Part shown: positions 1-7,179 of the stretch, in pieces
Position numbering within the stretch: position 1 is the stretch's first letter
Layout of the letters: every line of letters starts with the position of its first letter
Origin: Synergistaceae bacterium
GTDB taxonomy: Bacteria > Synergistota > Synergistia > Synergistales > Aminobacteriaceae
Assembly (NCBI GenBank): GCA_031270755.1
Contig: JAISWV010000261.1
Coordinates: 1 to 12,774, forward strand
DNA: 12,774 nt
Direction of reading: 5' to 3'
Translations under genes and position numbers: made by a program
The notes under the pieces: model-generated
Database searches by the model: none
Seen by the model: only the letters and a program-made list of their open reading frames with translations
What the model was told of the DNA's origin: nothing

Positions 1-269
1 AAGCCGCCGGACACGCGAGCCAGTTCCGCCTCCGACAAAGACATGTTGGAGAGGGCCACGACGGCGTATTTCAAATCTTCTTTGGTGAAGTCGTACCCTC
101 TGTGCCTCACGATTTCCAGGAACGTCTCCGGGGATTCCACCCCCTCGAAGCATCGGGCGAAATTTTTGTCCCGGTTCACCCGTTCCAAAAAAATTTTCGC
201 GGACTCCTGTCCTTTGCAGGGGCTTCCCAGCGGCTCTCTGGCGAGACGCGGCGTTTCTCTTTCCGGCAA
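1..269 (-). CDS. Nif11-type RiPP leader peptide (precursor, C-terminus cut by window edge)
   Basis: Reading the minus strand in the frame that continues past the regulator's TGA (272-270) gives 89 codons to the window edge. From about residue 21 the translation matches the Nif11-like / nitrile-hydratase-like leader family: an N-terminal helix containing ESAKIFLERV and NFARCFEG, a central RGYDFTKEDLKYA, then SLSEAELARVSGG. The Gly-Gly (residues 88-89) is the family's usual protease cleavage site, and the next codon (TT-) is split by the edge, so the core peptide lies outside the window. In known systems the leader recruits a modifying enzyme and a C39-type peptidase/exporter removes it. The start is uncertain. 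TTG 269-267 directly abuts the upstream stop, giving translational coupling, but its Shine-Dalgarno is weak. An AGGAG at 208-204 lies 9 nt before an ATT codon (194-192), which would drop conserved residues. Family call is fairly sure; start and product are not. Confidence 0.75.
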   Translation of the reverse strand, partial: MPERETPRLAREPLGSPCKGQESAKIFLERVNRDKNFARCFEGVESPETFLEIVRHRGYDFTKEDLKYAVVALSNMSLSEAELARVSGG

Positions 270-2804
270 TCAAATCAACCCCATTTCTCTGGATTTGGTT
301 ACGGCGTCGGTGACGTTATGGACGGCCAATTTTTTATAAAGCCGGGTCACGTGAAATTTCACGGTGTCCGGTGAAAGGTGGGTACGGCAGGCGATATCGC
401 TTCTCCCTAACCCGTCCGCAAGGTATTCCAGCATGAGGGACTGCTGCTTCGTGAGTTTCGGCAGGCAGACGGGGAACAACCTGGCAATCCCGGCGCGCTT
501 TTCAGCGCGCTTATTGGCCGCTTCCCATATCTCGTTTAAAAAGACGACGCCGGGCCGGTTTCCCGCTGTCGATTTTTCCCCCGTCTTCGCCAATTCGGAC
601 AGAACGGGCAGGATGGATCCGCCTTCGTCGGCGAAGACCCGGACATAACCGTGGCGTTCAACTCCGGCTATAGCCTCGCGGAGAAGGGAAACCGCCCGGT
701 TTTCGCTTCCTCTGTGCCATTCCAATATGGACAGAAGCGTCATTGTTTCGGCCTTATCGATAACTCTGTCGAATCCTTCGGCCAATTCTTGCAGGCGATG
801 GAGAAAATCCCTGGCTTTCTCAGGCTCTCGAAGCACCATGAGGGCTCTGGCCGTGGTCAGGTGTTGGAATATCCCGTGAAGCTCCAATTTTCTTCCCGCG
901 CCTGCATAGTTATTCAGCCATGCTTCGGCCACTCTTGCGTCCCCGCTCATCATGCGCAGTTTGGCCTCGTAGGCCATGAGATTCGGCAGCAGAAAATTTG
1001 CGTCCGCGGCTTCCAGCCTGGCTCTGAGCGACTCTCTGAGGCGCGCGGCTTCGTCGGCGCACTCTCGCGCGTCGAGAATGGCGATGGGGAGCATGTGGGT
1101 GAAAAAAACAACTTCCGGCGGAATTTTCGCGGGTTCGGGGAAAATCTCCGTGTCGGACAGGGATTCAACCGCTTCGGCGGCGCTGGCCCTAGCTTCGGCG
1201 AGACGGTTTTTCTCGTACCACAGCCCGGCTCTCAGCACGGCCTCCACCGTTTTATACCCGCCCTTCCATATAGAAGACGCTTTCCTCAGCCAGGTAACAT
1301 TTTCTGGAAGCCCAGGACAGCCGGAAAAATCTTTCTCCCCCTTGTGGAAGAACGGAAGGTTTTGGGAAGACGCCGGCGCGTACCTTTCGCGAATCCGAAA
1401 TTGGCTCTCGCGCGCAGCCGTATTGTCCCCGGGCGCCAGCTCGTTCACGAGCAACGCGTATTCCAGGAATTCGGGGTATTTCGCGGCGATCTCCGGCATG
1501 GCCTCCCGGAGCCTGCTCAGAGCGTGGCTGACTTCATCCGCGTCTCCGGCCAGGTGCGCCCGCCGGACCGCGGCGATATGGAGGTACGGCAATTCCGAGA
1601 ATTTCGCCGCCGGTATCGCATCTTCCAGTTTCGTAAGATCTTCCAGGCAGCGCGCCGCGGATCCGTTTTCCATGCCCTGCCGGAAAAATCGCGCCGCTGC
1701 GTCGGTCAAGCGCTCATCGAAGTTTCCTCTCGCCGCGCATATCGCGGCTTCGAGCCATTGGCCTTTCTTCATGTAGTGATCCAAGGCTGTTTTATATACT
1801 TTTTTTCTGTCTTCGCGCGCTTCCCGCCGAATCCGTAAGAAATTCAGAAAGGGCTTGCGGCACACGTACCTGTCTCCAATGCCGCGGATCAACCCGCCGC
1901 TTCCCCATTCGGCGCGCTCCAAAACGTCAAGGGTTCGGTTCGGGGCCGCGCCTGTCAAAAGCCCGCAAACTTTCGGATGAATCTCTCCGCCGACGCTGGC
2001 CGCCGTCAGAAAATTCCTGGTTTCGTCATCCAAATGGCTCCATACCGTCTTTTCGATATACCGTTCCAACAGGGAAAACACCTTTCTCGTCTCGGTGGTC
2101 CCGGCGGCGGCGGTCAGCGCCAGCGGCGCGGGCCATCCATCCGTCGCCTCGCACAAACGTCGTGCCTCGCGCTCGGATATGTATGTGCCGTGGGCTTCGA
2201 AGCAAAGCGCCGCGTCTTCAGGCGAAAATCGGAGTTCGTTGGGTCCGATGCGTGCGAAATTTCCGTTCTCGGAAAAAGAAAACCCTATTTCGTTCGGTTC
2301 TATGCCAACAGGATTTGTGATCTCTGGAATCGTGTTTCCCCTGCTCAATAAAAGGACGGTTATCCAGGATGGGAGCGCATCGAGGATAAAAGGCAGAGGA
2401 CGGAGAATTTCTTTGTTGCGGAGGAAATGGCAGTTGTCGATGAGGATCGCGTCGGCGAGCGGCAGCTTTTGAGGAGAGCGGGGAAGTGAAAGAAGGGCCT
2501 TCATCGTCGTTTCGGCGGGGGCGGCGTCCAGCTCCGGCGAGGCGACGGCGGATTCGAGAACCGTGTTTTCCCCGCAAGCGTTATTCAAAAGCGACAAGAA
2601 TCTGCGGAAAAAAATCCTCGGGTCGTTGTCGTAAGGAGAAATCGACGATCTAAGAGGAGTTTTTCCAGCGTGATCCAGCCATAGGTCCGACGAAACGGTT
2701 TTTCCATACCCGATGGGGGCCTCTATCAAGATTATTTTTTTTTGAGAGGCAAAATCGAACGCCTCGTATAATGCGCGGCTGCGCGTCAGTTTCAGATTTT
2801 TCAC
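270..2804 (-). CDS. MalT-like LuxR-family ATP-binding transcriptional regulator
   Basis: The 844-residue protein has the layout of large LuxR (LAL/MalT-type) regulators: an N-terminal STAND-type ATPase, a long alpha-helical repeat middle and a C-terminal LuxR helix-turn-helix. The Walker A motif is APIGYGKT (residues 29-36), the APxGYGKT form usual in MalT relatives, and a Walker B-like DAILIDN lies near 118-124. The middle (about 330-750) is rich in Ala/Leu/Glu helices of TPR type. The last 64 residues hold LTKQQSLMLEYLADGL, then RSDIACRTHLSPDTVKFHV, the LuxR recognition helices. MalT is about 900 residues, so length fits. Start is GTG at 2804-2802, with GGAGG (2819-2815) 10 nt upstream. It lies 102 bp after the MFS sensor gene and directly before the Nif11 leader on the same strand, so it probably regulates this locus. 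The inducer is unknown. Confidence 0.88.
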   Translation of the reverse strand: MKNLKLTRSRALYEAFDFASQKKIILIEAPIGYGKTVSSDLWLDHAGKTPLRSSISPYDNDPRIFFRRFLSLLNNACGENTVLESAVASPELDAAPAETTMKALLSLPRSPQKLPLADAILIDNCHFLRNKEILRPLPFILDALPSWITVLLLSRGNTIPEITNPVGIEPNEIGFSFSENGNFARIGPNELRFSPEDAALCFEAHGTYISEREARRLCEATDGWPAPLALTAAAGTTETRKVFSLLERYIEKTVWSHLDDETRNFLTAASVGGEIHPKVCGLLTGAAPNRTLDVLERAEWGSGGLIRGIGDRYVCRKPFLNFLRIRREAREDRKKVYKTALDHYMKKGQWLEAAICAARGNFDERLTDAAARFFRQGMENGSAARCLEDLTKLEDAIPAAKFSELPYLHIAAVRRAHLAGDADEVSHALSRLREAMPEIAAKYPEFLEYALLVNELAPGDNTAARESQFRIRERYAPASSQNLPFFHKGEKDFSGCPGLPENVTWLRKASSIWKGGYKTVEAVLRAGLWYEKNRLAEARASAAEAVESLSDTEIFPEPAKIPPEVVFFTHMLPIAILDARECADEAARLRESLRARLEAADANFLLPNLMAYEAKLRMMSGDARVAEAWLNNYAGAGRKLELHGIFQHLTTARALMVLREPEKARDFLHRLQELAEGFDRVIDKAETMTLLSILEWHRGSENRAVSLLREAIAGVERHGYVRVFADEGGSILPVLSELAKTGEKSTAGNRPGVVFLNEIWEAANKRAEKRAGIARLFPVCLPKLTKQQSLMLEYLADGLGRSDIACRTHLSPDTVKFHVTRLYKKLAVHNVTDAVTKSREMGLI

Positions 2805-2864
2805 AAGCTGTCACCCTCCATTCCCAGCCTTTGCCAGCCGTCGCCTGCGCAAGCGTCAGTTTCA
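2783..2864. repeat. 12-bp direct repeat flanking the regulator start
   Basis: GCGTCAGTTTCA occurs at 2783-2794 and again at 2853-2864. The first copy lies inside the regulator's 5' end and the second in the gap after the MFS gene. On the coding strand both read GAAACTGACGC after a GTG, so the gap may hold a partial duplication of the regulator's start. It may equally be chance. Confidence 0.35.
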
Positions 2865-2906
2865 CAGCCTGTGGTATAGGCGATAGCCAGTCTGCTTTTG
2901 TAGAAC

Positions 2907-5855
2907 CTAATGCGCGTTATTTTCGTTCCTGAAAGAAAACAAGAAAAACAAGAACGCCATTGCCGTAAGGATCAGCGCGATTTGCAGCAGTCCTTTGCCC
3001 TGACCTATGAGAAGCGCGTAGCTGAACAAGAACGGCCCGGCGGTTTGAGCCGCGTTGTCGACCACGTTCGAGACGCCGAGGGCCTTTCCGTAGCCGTATT
3101 TTTTGACCTCGGGCAGATCGGTGTAATAGCTGGCGGAAAGAGACTGCCCGAAGCTATCCGCGAATCCCATCGAAACCAGTACCAGGAGCAGAACGGGAAT
3201 ATTCTGAAATACGGAGAATGAGGCGAAAGCCCCCGCGTAAATGAGAACCCACAGCAAAAGCGAGAGGGGTTTTCCGATTTTCTTCGATAAAAATTTGGTG
3301 AAAGACGCGCTGAAGAAAACCACCATCAAGCTGTTCAGCAAAAACGAGTAGCCTATATAGCTTTCCGGTATTCCCAAGTCGAAACCGACGATGGGGAACA
3401 GGTAAATCAAGAAATACCCGGAGGCCATCATGGGCCCCATCATGGCAAACAGATACAGAAAGACCCTGGGCGACAGAATGAACCGCACTCCGTTCATGCT
3501 TCCGCGTTCATTTCCAGTGCCCAACTCGTCCTGAGCGATCTTCGTCATATATTTAGCTGAAAATGCCAGCAGCGCCAGCCCGAAGAAAATCGAAACGCCG
3601 AACACAGCCCGGTTCGGCAGCCAGTTCGTCAAGAACGCGCCGAACACCACCCCGCTGTTGACGCCCGAGGCGAGGGCCACAGTAATGCCGGCAAATGCCT
3701 TGTCTTTTTCATCGGTGTCTTTTTCTCCCGCCGCTTTCAGGTTTGCCAGAAAAAGCGTCAGGCCGCATCCGAAACCGCACAGGGCAAAGCCCGCCGTCAG
3801 CCACAGGATGTCCGCGGATAAAAATTCCATACAAAGCCCTGCCACGGCAAGCAGCCCGCTCAGAATCGCGGTGATTTTTATCCCCAGCTTCCGGCATATC
3901 GATGTTCCAAACAGCGACGCCAGAGCGCCCATAAACACGTCGGAGGAAATAGGCGCGGCAATGAGAAATTCGATTGGGAACGGGTAATCGCGCCCGCCCG
4001 CCTGAATGATCTCGCGTGCGTAGATTGGAAGAAAACCCGTGGCGATGTTCGTCGTGAAGTAAACGAGAAAAACGGCGCTTCTCATCAAAAACGCCGGGAC
4101 GCCGGCGCCCGACGACATGAGCCGCGCCGCGCGTCCGCGGGCGTCGAGGAAGGACAGCGCCTCGAAGGCAATGATGATCATAACCACACTCATGGAAACG
4201 ATGTTCAAAATGATATTGACGATGAGGTTCCGGTTCGCCTTCCTGAAGGCCGCCAAATCCATGCCTATCTCGATCAGGCCCACAGGTTCCGCGCCGTTGC
4301 CGTTTTTGCCGTAAACCGGACACAAGGAGAAAATAACGCCGCCGTCAACCCACGACGGATATATATAGGTCTTATATTTGCCCGTCGTCAATATTTCCTC
4401 CTCGTCGGAGCCCTCGACCGGCCAATCATAGGGATAGCCCACTATGCCGTGGTTATTGTCCGAATCGTACACCTCGGAGATCGATCCGTCGAGAATCTTG
4501 TACAATACGCAATACATCCGCGCGAACTCTTCCTTGGAGATCAACGCCTCTTCCAGAAGACTTTTCACGGAGCTATAGTCGTCGTTCATATAATCGCCGA
4601 CGTCGTTCAGTCCTTGCAGCGAATCCACGGGAAGCTGCCTGGCGACAAGCTCGGCTATGGACGTCAGCCGGGTCAGCATTTCCGTTGTCATCATGTTCGT
4701 CGTCTCTTTAGTCACGATCAGGCACAAGACGATGGTGACGATCATTGTGCAGGGAATGACAATACAGCTGATTTTCAGCAGGGAATCGTTTCTGTTCGCG
4801 GCGATGACGCGGACGAGAAAAATAAGCGCCCATAGAAGGCAGATCGATAGGACCGTTATGGAGAGCCAGAGGCCGAGGCGAATGGCTAAAATCTTGAAAG
4901 ATACCGCAAATCGATCCAGAACGGCATTTTGCCCGTTTTCGATCAGCAGGACGGAATTGCCGCTGGTAGCGGCTATGGCGCCGTTCTTCGCCGAGATGCG
5001 ATAATAAATTGTGTCCGGGTCATGAAATACGATTTCTGGTTCATGGTCATCTCCGAAAGAATATATGCCGCGGTTGCCCAAATCCGTGAAAAACACCCTC
5101 GACCCGCCAGCCGCGACGCACCACGGTATCGCCCCGTTTCCTCCGCCGTTTCTCGGGGCAGAGGAGAAAATCCTTTCCACTCTTGCCTTCTGGGGTATGG
5201 TTCTGTATATTTCCCCGTTTTTTGCCGTGAACAGGACGCCGCCGCTTTTTTCGACGTCGAATAAATTGAACATCTTTGACGCCATTGGAAAAGGATAGAG
5301 GGTCTCGATAAATTCTTCCCGCGGTTTCGAGGGTACGCCGATGACGGAAGAGCGCAAGATAAACGCGTCTTCTTCCAGCGTGACGAAAAAGAATTGCCCT
5401 TCCTCGTTCACGGCAAGGCCGGGAATTTTACGATTGAAGGAGGGATATTCATGTTCAGCGTGAAAGACTTCTCTGACGAAACGGCCATCCGGATCATACT
5501 CCTGAACCGACTCCGAGCGGATGCGTCTCGTTTCTCCATCGCGAACCGTGTTGAGGATGAAGAAGCCGCCGTTTTTATTCACCGCCAGGTCGTAAATCTC
5601 ATCGAACCGCCCGCTTCCCGCACTCAACGTCAAGTCCGCGCGCCCTTCCTCGTCAACGCGCAAAAGCCTTTTGCGGGATAAATCCACAATGTACAACTTG
5701 GACGAATCTTTTAAAGCCAGAGCGGGAGACTCTATTTCAACCCGGTCCGGCCGTCCGAACATCAGGTAATCTCTGTAAAAGGCCGCAAAAAAAATCAAGC
5801 AGGCGGCGAATACAGCTAAGATGACGGCGCGGTAGGTTAGGCTCAGGGTTTTCAT
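2907..5855 (-). CDS. Beta-propeller / Cache-like sensor / MFS transporter fusion protein
   Basis: The 982-residue membrane protein appears to join three modules. TM1 is about 11-27. Residues 40-315 look like an NHL/YVTN-type beta-propeller with repeated short strands such as KLYIVDLSRKRLLRVDEEGR and GGFFILNT. Hydrophobic segments lie at about 321-352 and 361-381. Residues 383-540 resemble an extracytoplasmic Cache-type ligand domain, ending in a typical PVGLIEIGMDLAAF. A helix at 544-569 follows, then an MFS-like body (about 589-977) with roughly twelve hydrophobic helices and loops such as FGTSICRKLGIK and SKKIGKPLSLLL. Ordinary MFS proteins are about 400 residues, so the first 580 are extra. 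Inferred role is a transporter or transceptor sensing a ligand outside the membrane. The start ATG (5855-5853) overlaps the stop of a small upstream ORF. It precedes the LuxR regulator by 102 bp. Substrate is unknown; domain calls are by eye. Confidence 0.8.
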   Translation of the reverse strand: MKTLSLTYRAVILAVFAACLIFFAAFYRDYLMFGRPDRVEIESPALALKDSSKLYIVDLSRKRLLRVDEEGRADLTLSAGSGRFDEIYDLAVNKNGGFFILNTVRDGETRRIRSESVQEYDPDGRFVREVFHAEHEYPSFNRKIPGLAVNEEGQFFFVTLEEDAFILRSSVIGVPSKPREEFIETLYPFPMASKMFNLFDVEKSGGVLFTAKNGEIYRTIPQKARVERIFSSAPRNGGGNGAIPWCVAAGGSRVFFTDLGNRGIYSFGDDHEPEIVFHDPDTIYYRISAKNGAIAATSGNSVLLIENGQNAVLDRFAVSFKILAIRLGLWLSITVLSICLLWALIFLVRVIAANRNDSLLKISCIVIPCTMIVTIVLCLIVTKETTNMMTTEMLTRLTSIAELVARQLPVDSLQGLNDVGDYMNDDYSSVKSLLEEALISKEEFARMYCVLYKILDGSISEVYDSDNNHGIVGYPYDWPVEGSDEEEILTTGKYKTYIYPSWVDGGVIFSLCPVYGKNGNGAEPVGLIEIGMDLAAFRKANRNLIVNIILNIVSMSVVMIIIAFEALSFLDARGRAARLMSSGAGVPAFLMRSAVFLVYFTTNIATGFLPIYAREIIQAGGRDYPFPIEFLIAAPISSDVFMGALASLFGTSICRKLGIKITAILSGLLAVAGLCMEFLSADILWLTAGFALCGFGCGLTLFLANLKAAGEKDTDEKDKAFAGITVALASGVNSGVVFGAFLTNWLPNRAVFGVSIFFGLALLAFSAKYMTKIAQDELGTGNERGSMNGVRFILSPRVFLYLFAMMGPMMASGYFLIYLFPIVGFDLGIPESYIGYSFLLNSLMVVFFSASFTKFLSKKIGKPLSLLLWVLIYAGAFASFSVFQNIPVLLLVLVSMGFADSFGQSLSASYYTDLPEVKKYGYGKALGVSNVVDNAAQTAGPFLFSYALLIGQGKGLLQIALILTAMAFLFFLFSFRNENNAH

Positions 5856-5980
5856 TCGGTTGCCCCGCTTTCTATCCGCTCGGCCGCATCAAAAAAAGAT
5901 ACACCCATAGGCACGTCCAAAAGCGTCTCCTGCCACATTGAAACCGGCTTGAAAATGCGTCTCGTTTTTCTGCCAAACAC
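5852..5980 (-). CDS. Small 42-residue ORF translationally coupled to the MFS sensor
   Basis: A GTG at 5980-5978 opens 42 codons ending in TGA (5854-5852), which overlaps the MFS start as ATGA, a classic coupling arrangement. A purine-rich GGAAGAGG lies 8 nt before the GTG. The peptide is basic at first (FGRKTRRIFKP) and then mixed (MWQETLLDVPMGVSFFDAAE). It is not hydrophobic enough for a membrane segment and I recognise no family. The frame continues upstream for 10 codons to a TAG, so this could instead be the surviving tail of a longer gene cut off when the adjacent recombinase cassette arrived. Either way it probably governs translation entry into the large downstream gene, whose own Shine-Dalgarno is weak. 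Confidence 0.45.
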   Translation of the reverse strand: MFGRKTRRIFKPVSMWQETLLDVPMGVSFFDAAERIESGATE

Positions 5981-6089
5981 AAAAACACCCTCTTCCGATT
6001 TTTCGTTATGCTAGGCGACATCTATATTCTTGGCGCATGTCGCGATTTTTATCTTCGCCACGCAACTCGCGTACTATGCTGACGCTATA

Positions 6090-6119
6090 AAATGCACCAA
6101 TTTGTTAAAATGGTGCGTT
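6090..6119 (+). repeat. Left 30-bp inverted repeat / putative recombinase core site
   Basis: Identical to the reverse complement of 7003-7032. It is itself an imperfect dyad: GCACCA at 6094 and TGGTGC at 6111, flanked by AT-rich arms, around an asymmetric centre (ATTTGTTAAAA). Two arms around a short spacer is the usual tyrosine-recombinase core layout. On the minus strand TTGGTG in this repeat with CATAGT 16 bp on could form a weak promoter toward the MFS operon. Confidence 0.8.
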
Positions 6120-6156
6120 TTTGAGGAAGGGGCTAATGGGGCAAACCCTTATTTCA

Positions 6157-6171
6157 AGCTGCTTGGCAGCT
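6157..6171 (+). promoter_or_regulatory. Stem-loop just before the recombinase ribosome-binding site
   Basis: AGCTGC (6157-6162) and GCAGCT (6166-6171) form a 6-bp perfect stem with a 3-nt loop, 2 nt before a strong AAGGAGG (6174-6180). The position suggests an effect on mRNA stability or translation entry, or a binding site, but there is no other support. Confidence 0.3.
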
Positions 6172-6188
6172 ACAAGGAGGTGTAAAAG

Positions 6189-6749
6189 ATGGAGGTTGAA
6201 CCAATCAAAACAATGGAAGAAGTCGCGGCGATGAAGGCGATCCTTAAATATAAGAAGAGAGACGCGCTTTTATTCGTCATGGGAATCAATACGGCGCTGC
6301 GGATTGGAGATTTGCTATCGCTATCCATTGGGGACGTCTTGAACGATAAGGGTAAAATCGTGGCAGCAGTAAGGCTGAAAGAGCAAAAAACAGGAAAAGA
6401 GAAGCGGTTTCCGCTCAACAAATCTGTACAGAAAGCACTGTCAGCTTATTTGAAGCAATGCGGAAGCAACGGAAGAAAGGAACCATTATTTCCATCTCAG
6501 AAGGGTGGGCCATTGAGCCGGTGGCAGGCTTGGAGGATTTTAAGAGCCGCAGGGAAATCTATAGGATTGGAAAATATAGGAACTCACTCGCTCCGTAAGA
6601 CGTTCGGCTACCATGTCTATAAAAACAACGGCGGTGATATAGGATTGGTGCAGAAGCTATTGAATCATTCAGCCAGTTCCTGCACGTTGAGGTATATCGG
6701 GATCGACAGGGAGAGAATGGACAAAACATACATGGATCTTAATTTGTAG
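6189..6749 (+). CDS. Short tyrosine recombinase / integrase (catalytic domain only)
   Basis: The 186-residue protein is a phage-integrase-family catalytic domain. The likely active-site set is visible: R38 in ALRIGDLL, K67 in EQKTGKEKR, H133 and R136 in THSLRKTFGYH, H160 in KLLNHSA and the nucleophile Y169 in TLRYIGI. It lacks the N-terminal core-binding (SAM-like) domain of full-size Int/XerCD proteins (about 300 residues). Its size resembles FimB/FimE invertases and the small integrases common in Firmicutes. AAGGAGG at 6174-6180 lies 8 nt before the ATG, supporting the start. It is the only gene between the two 30-bp inverted repeats, so it probably acts on them by strand exchange. Base composition is richer in A+T than neighbouring genes, pointing to horizontal gain. 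All catalytic residues appear intact, so it may be active. Confidence 0.93.
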   Translation: MEVEPIKTMEEVAAMKAILKYKKRDALLFVMGINTALRIGDLLSLSIGDVLNDKGKIVAAVRLKEQKTGKEKRFPLNKSVQKALSAYLKQCGSNGRKEPLFPSQKGGPLSRWQAWRILRAAGKSIGLENIGTHSLRKTFGYHVYKNNGGDIGLVQKLLNHSASSCTLRYIGIDRERMDKTYMDLNL

Positions 6750-6773
6750 TTAATTTTGTTCCTAAAAATCTGA

Positions 6774-6815
6774 AAGAGCTTGATTTGTTTCGTTGATGCC
6801 CTATCAAGAGCTTGA
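6774..6815. repeat. 10-bp direct repeat downstream of the recombinase
   Basis: AAGAGCTTGA occurs at 6774-6783 and 6806-6815, 32 bp apart (about three helical turns), in the AT-rich tail of the cassette. It could be accessory (arm-type) recombinase binding sites or chance. Confidence 0.3.
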
Positions 6816-6943
6816 ATTCCAAGATTAAGCATTACAAAAGCCCCATTAAAAAATCAACCTTTCAATATATCTCAAAATTCGAAAAACATAAGTATCCATA
6901 ACATATTGTATCGATCATTATATATTAATTGAATTGGTAACCT

Positions 6944-6959
6944 CCCCGCTTTGCCGGGG
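6944..6959. other. GC-rich hairpin in the AT-rich tail of the cassette
   Basis: CCCCG (6944-6948) and CGGGG (6955-6959) form a 5-bp stem with a 6-nt loop. It stands out because its surroundings are nearly all A/T. No T-run follows, so an intrinsic terminator is not well supported. The rest of 6750-7002 holds no gene I can support. Confidence 0.3.
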
Positions 6960-7002
6960 GTCCGGCGACTTTATGGTAAACTACGTGGTATTATGGATAT
7001 AG

Positions 7003-7032
7003 AACGCACCATTTTAACAAATTGGTGCATTT
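7003..7032 (-). repeat. Right 30-bp inverted repeat / putative recombinase core site
   Basis: Exact reverse complement of 6090-6119 over 30 bp, with the match ending sharply on both sides. It contains the same GCACCA / TGGTGC dyad. The asymmetric centre makes the two sites inverted relative to each other, so exchange should invert, not excise, the interval. Confidence 0.8.
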
Positions 7033-7179
7033 CCCATTGAGGTTTTTTGCAGACTGTATTTCTAGCGCCTTGTAAAGCACTGCTGTCAACTTGAGGAAAA
7101 AGAGTCACGGCATGGGCTGACGAGAGAGGGTAGTTTGGTTGTTATGGTTAAAAGTCAGTCAGATTTATACCGAAAAGAA
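7033..7179. other. AT-rich non-coding or decayed stretch beyond the cassette
   Basis: No convincing gene. On the plus strand a 29-codon ORF (7144-7233, containing DLYRKELRHTYWDMNFRRSE) and, after stops, a second small frame from 7250 to 7348 (FELAEGMLENCEKDEDLRI) have coding-like, charged compositions. They lack clear ribosome-binding sites and may be fragments of a broken gene. I do not recognise the family. Confidence 0.3.

Larger units (their letters stand above)
6090..7032. mobile_element. 943-bp recombinase cassette bounded by perfect 30-bp inverted repeats
   Basis: Two 30-bp sequences, 6090-6119 and 7003-7032, are exact reverse complements and enclose a single tyrosine recombinase gene plus about 250 bp of AT-rich DNA. 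The unit is clearly richer in A+T than the genes on both sides. No target-site duplication is visible: bases outside the left end (CTATA) and right end (CCCAT) differ. That fits site-specific recombination better than DDE transposition. Recombination between inverted core sites would invert the segment; alternatively the repeats are ends of a minimal integrating element. Confidence 0.75.

Noticed and set aside
270..272. TGA between regulator and Nif11 leader as selenocysteine or read-through, making one fused protein
   Set aside because: The regulator ends normally after its LuxR helix-turn-helix (TKSREMGLI), and no selenocysteine-type hairpin is evident. Adjacent coupled genes are simpler.
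651..1838. 395-codon plus-strand ORF
   Set aside because: Antisense to the LuxR regulator, with low-complexity Arg/Phe/Gly-rich text and no family resemblance. The minus-strand gene explains the open frame.
6010..6012. In-frame TAG upstream of the 42-codon ORF as a pyrrolysine codon
   Set aside because: No methylamine methyltransferase context, and a second TAG follows further upstream. The frame is more likely simply not coding there.
6944..6959. Intrinsic terminator of the recombinase gene
   Set aside because: The stem is only 5 bp, nearly 200 bp downstream of the stop, and no T-run follows on either strand.
6085..7037. Classical DDE insertion sequence
   Set aside because: The only gene is a tyrosine recombinase, and the bases just outside the two repeats do not match, so there is no target-site duplication.
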